9,243 bases of DNA. It comes from Frankiales bacterium (GTDB lineage Bacteria; Actinomycetota; Actinomycetes; Mycobacteriales; SCTD01). Location: contig JAOPVD010000269.1 in NCBI GenBank assembly GCA_025966295.1, positions 1 to 9,243 of the forward strand, given 5' to 3'. Position 1 is the stretch's first letter. Each line of letters starts with the position of its first letter. Shown here in pieces: positions 6,144-9,243 of this stretch. The notes under the pieces were generated by a model, which worked only from the letters and a program-made list of their open reading frames with translations, had not been told where the DNA came from and made no database searches. The position numbers were made by a program, and so were the translations under genes.

Positions 6144-6923
6144 GGCGGCACCCAGCGAGGGATAGCGGACGATCTTGGCGAACTCCTCGGCGGCGAGCGA
6201 CGCGCCGCCCACCAGGGCCCCGTCGACGTCCGGCTGGGCCATGATCGCCGCGACGTTCGCGGACGTCACCGAGCCGCCGTACAGCACCCGGACCCCGTCG
6301 GCGACGTCCCCGCCGGCGATCTCGGCCAGCTCCGTGCGCAGCGCGGCGCACACCTGCTGGGCGTCCTCGGGCGTGGCCACCTCACCGGTGCCGATGGCCC
6401 AGACCGGCTCGTAGGCGACCACCAGCGTCCGCAGGACCGCCTCGGGCACGTCCGCGAGGGCGGCCTTGAGCTGCGCCACGCAGTGCGCGACGTGCCCGCC
6501 GGCCTGCCGCACCTCGAGGCCCTCGCCGACGCACAGGATCGGCACCAGGCCGTGCCGGCCGGCAGCCAGCACCTTGGCGTGGATGAGCTCGTCGGACTCC
6601 GCGTGCTCCGTGCGCCGCTCGGAGTGACCGACGACCACGTAGCTGCAGCCCAGCTTGGCGAGCATCCCGCCGCTGACGTCACCGGTGTGGGCACCGGCGT
6701 CGTACCGGGACAGGTCCTGGGCGCCGTACCCCAGCCGTAGCTTGTCGCCGTCGATGAGCGTCTGCACGCTCCGGAGGTCGACGAACGGCGGCAGGACGAC
6801 GCACTCGACCAGGTCGAGGTCCTTGTCGGACAGCGAGAAGGCGAGCTTCTGGACGAGCGCGATGGCCTCGAGGTGGTTGAGGTTCATCTTCCAGTTGCCG
6901 GCCATCAGGGGCATGCGTGGCAC
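6141..6923 (-). CDS. tpiA: Triose-phosphate isomerase
   Basis: This cytoplasmic glycolytic enzyme interconverts dihydroxyacetone phosphate and glyceraldehyde 3-phosphate. The 260-residue (beta/alpha)8 barrel is of normal length and has all catalytic elements: Asn10 and Lys12 in GNWKMN, His100 in VVGHSERR, and catalytic Glu172 in AYEPVWAIGTG, the last also containing the phosphate-gripping lid loop. The phosphate-binding YGGSV is at 215-219, followed by DGALVGGASL. The start taken is GTG at 6923, which overlaps the pgk stop by one base (TAGTG) and has GGAGG only 4 bases upstream. Starting at the ATG at 6914 would cost three residues and leave the ribosome site 13 bases away. Actinobacterial TpiA proteins commonly have several residues before LMAGNWKMN, which agrees. 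It is the last gene of the gap-pgk-tpiA unit. Confidence 0.97.
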   Translation of the reverse strand: MPRMPLMAGNWKMNLNHLEAIALVQKLAFSLSDKDLDLVECVVLPPFVDLRSVQTLIDGDKLRLGYGAQDLSRYDAGAHTGDVSGGMLAKLGCSYVVVGHSERRTEHAESDELIHAKVLAAGRHGLVPILCVGEGLEVRQAGGHVAHCVAQLKAALADVPEAVLRTLVVAYEPVWAIGTGEVATPEDAQQVCAALRTELAEIAGGDVADGVRVLYGGSVTSANVAAIMAQPDVDGALVGGASLAAEEFAKIVRYPSLGAA

Positions 6924-8091
6924 TAGTCCTCCAGGACCGCGAGCCCGGGGAGGACCTTGCCCTCGAGGTGCTCGAGGGACGCCCCTCCCCCGGTGCTGAT
7001 GTGGGTGAAGCGGGACTCGTCGATGCCCAGCGCGCGCACCGCGGCGGCGCTGTCGCCGCCGCCGACGACGGTCAGCCCGTCCAGGGCCGCGACCGCCTCG
7101 GCCACCCCGCGGGTGCCCGCGGCGTACGGGGCCATCTCGAACACGCCCATCGGGCCGTTCCAGAAGACCGTCCGAGCCCCCTCGAGGCGCTGCCCGAACA
7201 GCTGCACCGAGCGCGGCCCGATGTCGAGGCCCATCCGGTCGGACGGGATGGCGGTGGCGTCGACGACGTCGTGCTCGGCGTCGGCGCTGAACGCGGTCGC
7301 CGCCACGACGTCGACCGGCAGCACGACCTTGCCGCTCTCCAGCAGCGTGCGGCACTGCTCGAGCATGTCCGCCTCGAGCAGCGAGGACCCGACGTCGTGG
7401 CCCTGCGCCTTGAGGAAGGTGAAGCACATGCCGCCGCCGACCAGCAGCTGGTCCACCTTCGGCAGCAGCGCCTCGATGACCTTGATCTTGTCGGAGACCT
7501 TGGAGCCGCCGAGGACGACCACGTACGGCCGCTCCGGGTCGGTCTCCAGCCGCTCCAGCACCTCGACCTCGGCCGCGACCAGCGGCCCGGCCGCGTGCTC
7601 GAGCCGCAGCGCGACGTCGTACACGCTGGCGTGCTTGCGGTGGACGGCACCGAAGGCGTCGTCCACGTAGAGGTCCGCGAAGGCGGCCAGCTGGTCGGCG
7701 AAGGCGCCGCGCTCGGCGTCGTCCTTGGAGGTCTCGGCCGCCTCGAAGCGGACGTTCTCCAGCAGCACGACGCCGCCCTCGCGGAGCTCCTCGACGCTGG
7801 ACTGGGCGTCCGGGCCGACCACGTCACGGGCCAGCCGCACCGGCCGGCCGAGCAGCTCCTGGAGCCGCTTGGCCACCGGCGCCAGCGAGTACCGCGGGTC
7901 CGGCGCGCCCTGGGGCCGGCCCAGGTGGGCCGTGACGATGACCTTGCCGCCCTGCTCGGCCAGGCTGCGGATCAGCGGCAGCGACGCCCGGATGCGGCCG
8001 TCGTCGGTGATGGTGCCGTCGTCCAGCGGGACGTTGAGGTCCGAACGGACCAGGACCCGCTTGCCCTTGACCTGCAGGTCGTCGGCGAGCC

Positions 8092-8095
<4 letters not shown>
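6923..8095 (-). CDS. pgk: Phosphoglycerate kinase
   Basis: This cytoplasmic enzyme transfers phosphate from 1,3-bisphosphoglycerate to ADP, making ATP and 3-phosphoglycerate. The 390-residue protein is of normal bacterial length. Seen motifs: substrate-binding RSDLNVP (17-23), HLGRP (57-61), LLENVRF, DAFGAVHRKHAS, GGSKVSDK, WNGPMGVFE, the nucleotide-binding GGGDSAAAV, and the C-terminal FTHISTGGGASLEHLEG. The best start is TTG at 8095, overlapping the gap stop as TTGA. No ATG or GTG lies nearby in frame and no Shine-Dalgarno sequence precedes it, so translation must depend on ribosomes finishing gap. The resulting N-terminus (MRLADDLQVKGKR) is a few residues shorter than in typical actinobacterial PGKs. 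The function is certain; the start is the weak point. Confidence 0.96.
6928..6932 (-). promoter_or_regulatory. Ribosome binding site of tpiA inside the pgk 3' end
   Basis: GGAGG on the minus strand lies in the last sense codons of pgk, 4 bases before the tpiA GTG. It supports the GTG at 6923 over the ATG at 6914. Confidence 0.65.
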
Positions 8096-9099
<1,004 letters not shown>

Positions 9100-9127
9100 G
9101 CGATCTCCTCGTTCTCAGACGGCTCCT

Positions 9128-9143
9128 CCGACAGCACCGTCGG
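9128..9143 (-). other. Small inverted repeat in the gap leader
   Basis: CCGAC and GTCGG flank a 6-base loop, about 29 bases upstream of the gap start and downstream of the candidate -10 box. It could be a leader hairpin, but 5-bp G/C stems arise easily by chance in this sequence. Confidence 0.25.
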
Positions 9144-9151
9144 GTCTGCCG

Positions 9152-9182
9152 AGGCTACCGACCGAACTGGACGCTGTGTCCT
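9152..9182 (-). promoter_or_regulatory. Weak candidate promoter for gap
   Basis: On the minus strand AGGACA (4 of 6 to TTGACA) lies 19 bases before TAGCCT (TANNNT type). The spacer is long and both boxes are weak. It is the best sigma-70-like arrangement I found before gap; gap may instead be transcribed from further upstream, outside the window. Confidence 0.25.
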
Positions 9183-9193
9183 GGGGGGTCGGG

Positions 9194-9243
9194 TCACGCG
9201 ACGCGGACGGGGGCCTCGGCGCGGGCGGACTCGCGGAGCGCGG
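9194..9243 (-). CDS. Possible C-terminal tail of an upstream gene (15 codons, cut by window)
   Basis: One minus-strand frame at the right edge reads ALRESARAEAPVRVA and then TGA, with G or C at every third codon position, as in the neighbouring genes. It would end 94 bases before the gap start in the same direction. Fifteen codons are too few to identify a product, and an open stretch this short is expected by chance at this base composition. In many Actinobacteria whiA precedes gap, but this tail does not look like a WhiA C-terminus to me. Confidence 0.3.
   Translation of the reverse strand, partial: ALRESARAEAPVRVA

Noticed and set aside
6912..6914. ATG as the start of tpiA
   Set aside because: The ribosome site is too far away (13 bases), and the GTG three codons earlier is better placed and agrees with related N-termini.

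Overview
The window looks like ordinary chromosome from a high-GC actinobacterium. The evidence is strong G/C preference at codon third positions, dense head-to-tail genes with GTG or TTG starts, and a gap-pgk-tpiA cluster whose GAPDH, PGK and TPI sequences resemble those of Streptomyces-type Actinobacteria (recognised from memory, not searched). All supported genes lie on the minus strand, so the biological order runs from the right edge to the left edge. No mobile element, CRISPR array, tRNA or rRNA was seen.

Right part (about 9243 to 6141): a possible 15-codon tail of an upstream gene at the very edge, a 94-base leader, then gap (GAPDH), pgk and tpiA. These three central glycolytic genes are locked together by a 4-base overlap (TTGA) and a 1-base overlap (TAGTG). 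Together they interconvert triose phosphates, make 1,3-bisphosphoglycerate and recover ATP from it. The secG gene that often follows tpiA in Actinobacteria is not there.

Middle (6140 to 5965): a 176-base intergenic region. It holds a 9-bp inverted repeat reaching from the tpiA stop to a candidate -35 box, a plausible promoter (CTCACA, 18 bases, TATAGT), a perfect 6-bp hairpin at the predicted mRNA 5' end, and a strong Shine-Dalgarno sequence that fixes a GTG start for the next gene.

Left part (5964 to 1): a complete-looking Opp/Dpp-type peptide ABC importer in the order binding lipoprotein, permease B, permease C, ATPase D, ATPase F. The last gene runs off the left edge, probably close to its end. 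The lipoprotein would capture peptides outside the membrane, DppB and DppC would form the channel, and DppD and DppF would power it. Both ATPases carry the C-terminal four-cysteine motif linked to an iron-sulfur cluster in related peptide importers. A 240-base gap with a small hairpin separates the binding-protein gene from the permease genes; the rest are spaced by 39 bases or overlap.

No stretch longer than 240 bases lacks a gene. I do not see an undescribed system here. The points worth a second look are regulatory (the tpiA/binding-protein intergenic region), translational coupling with rare starts, and the paired cysteine motifs of the ATPases.
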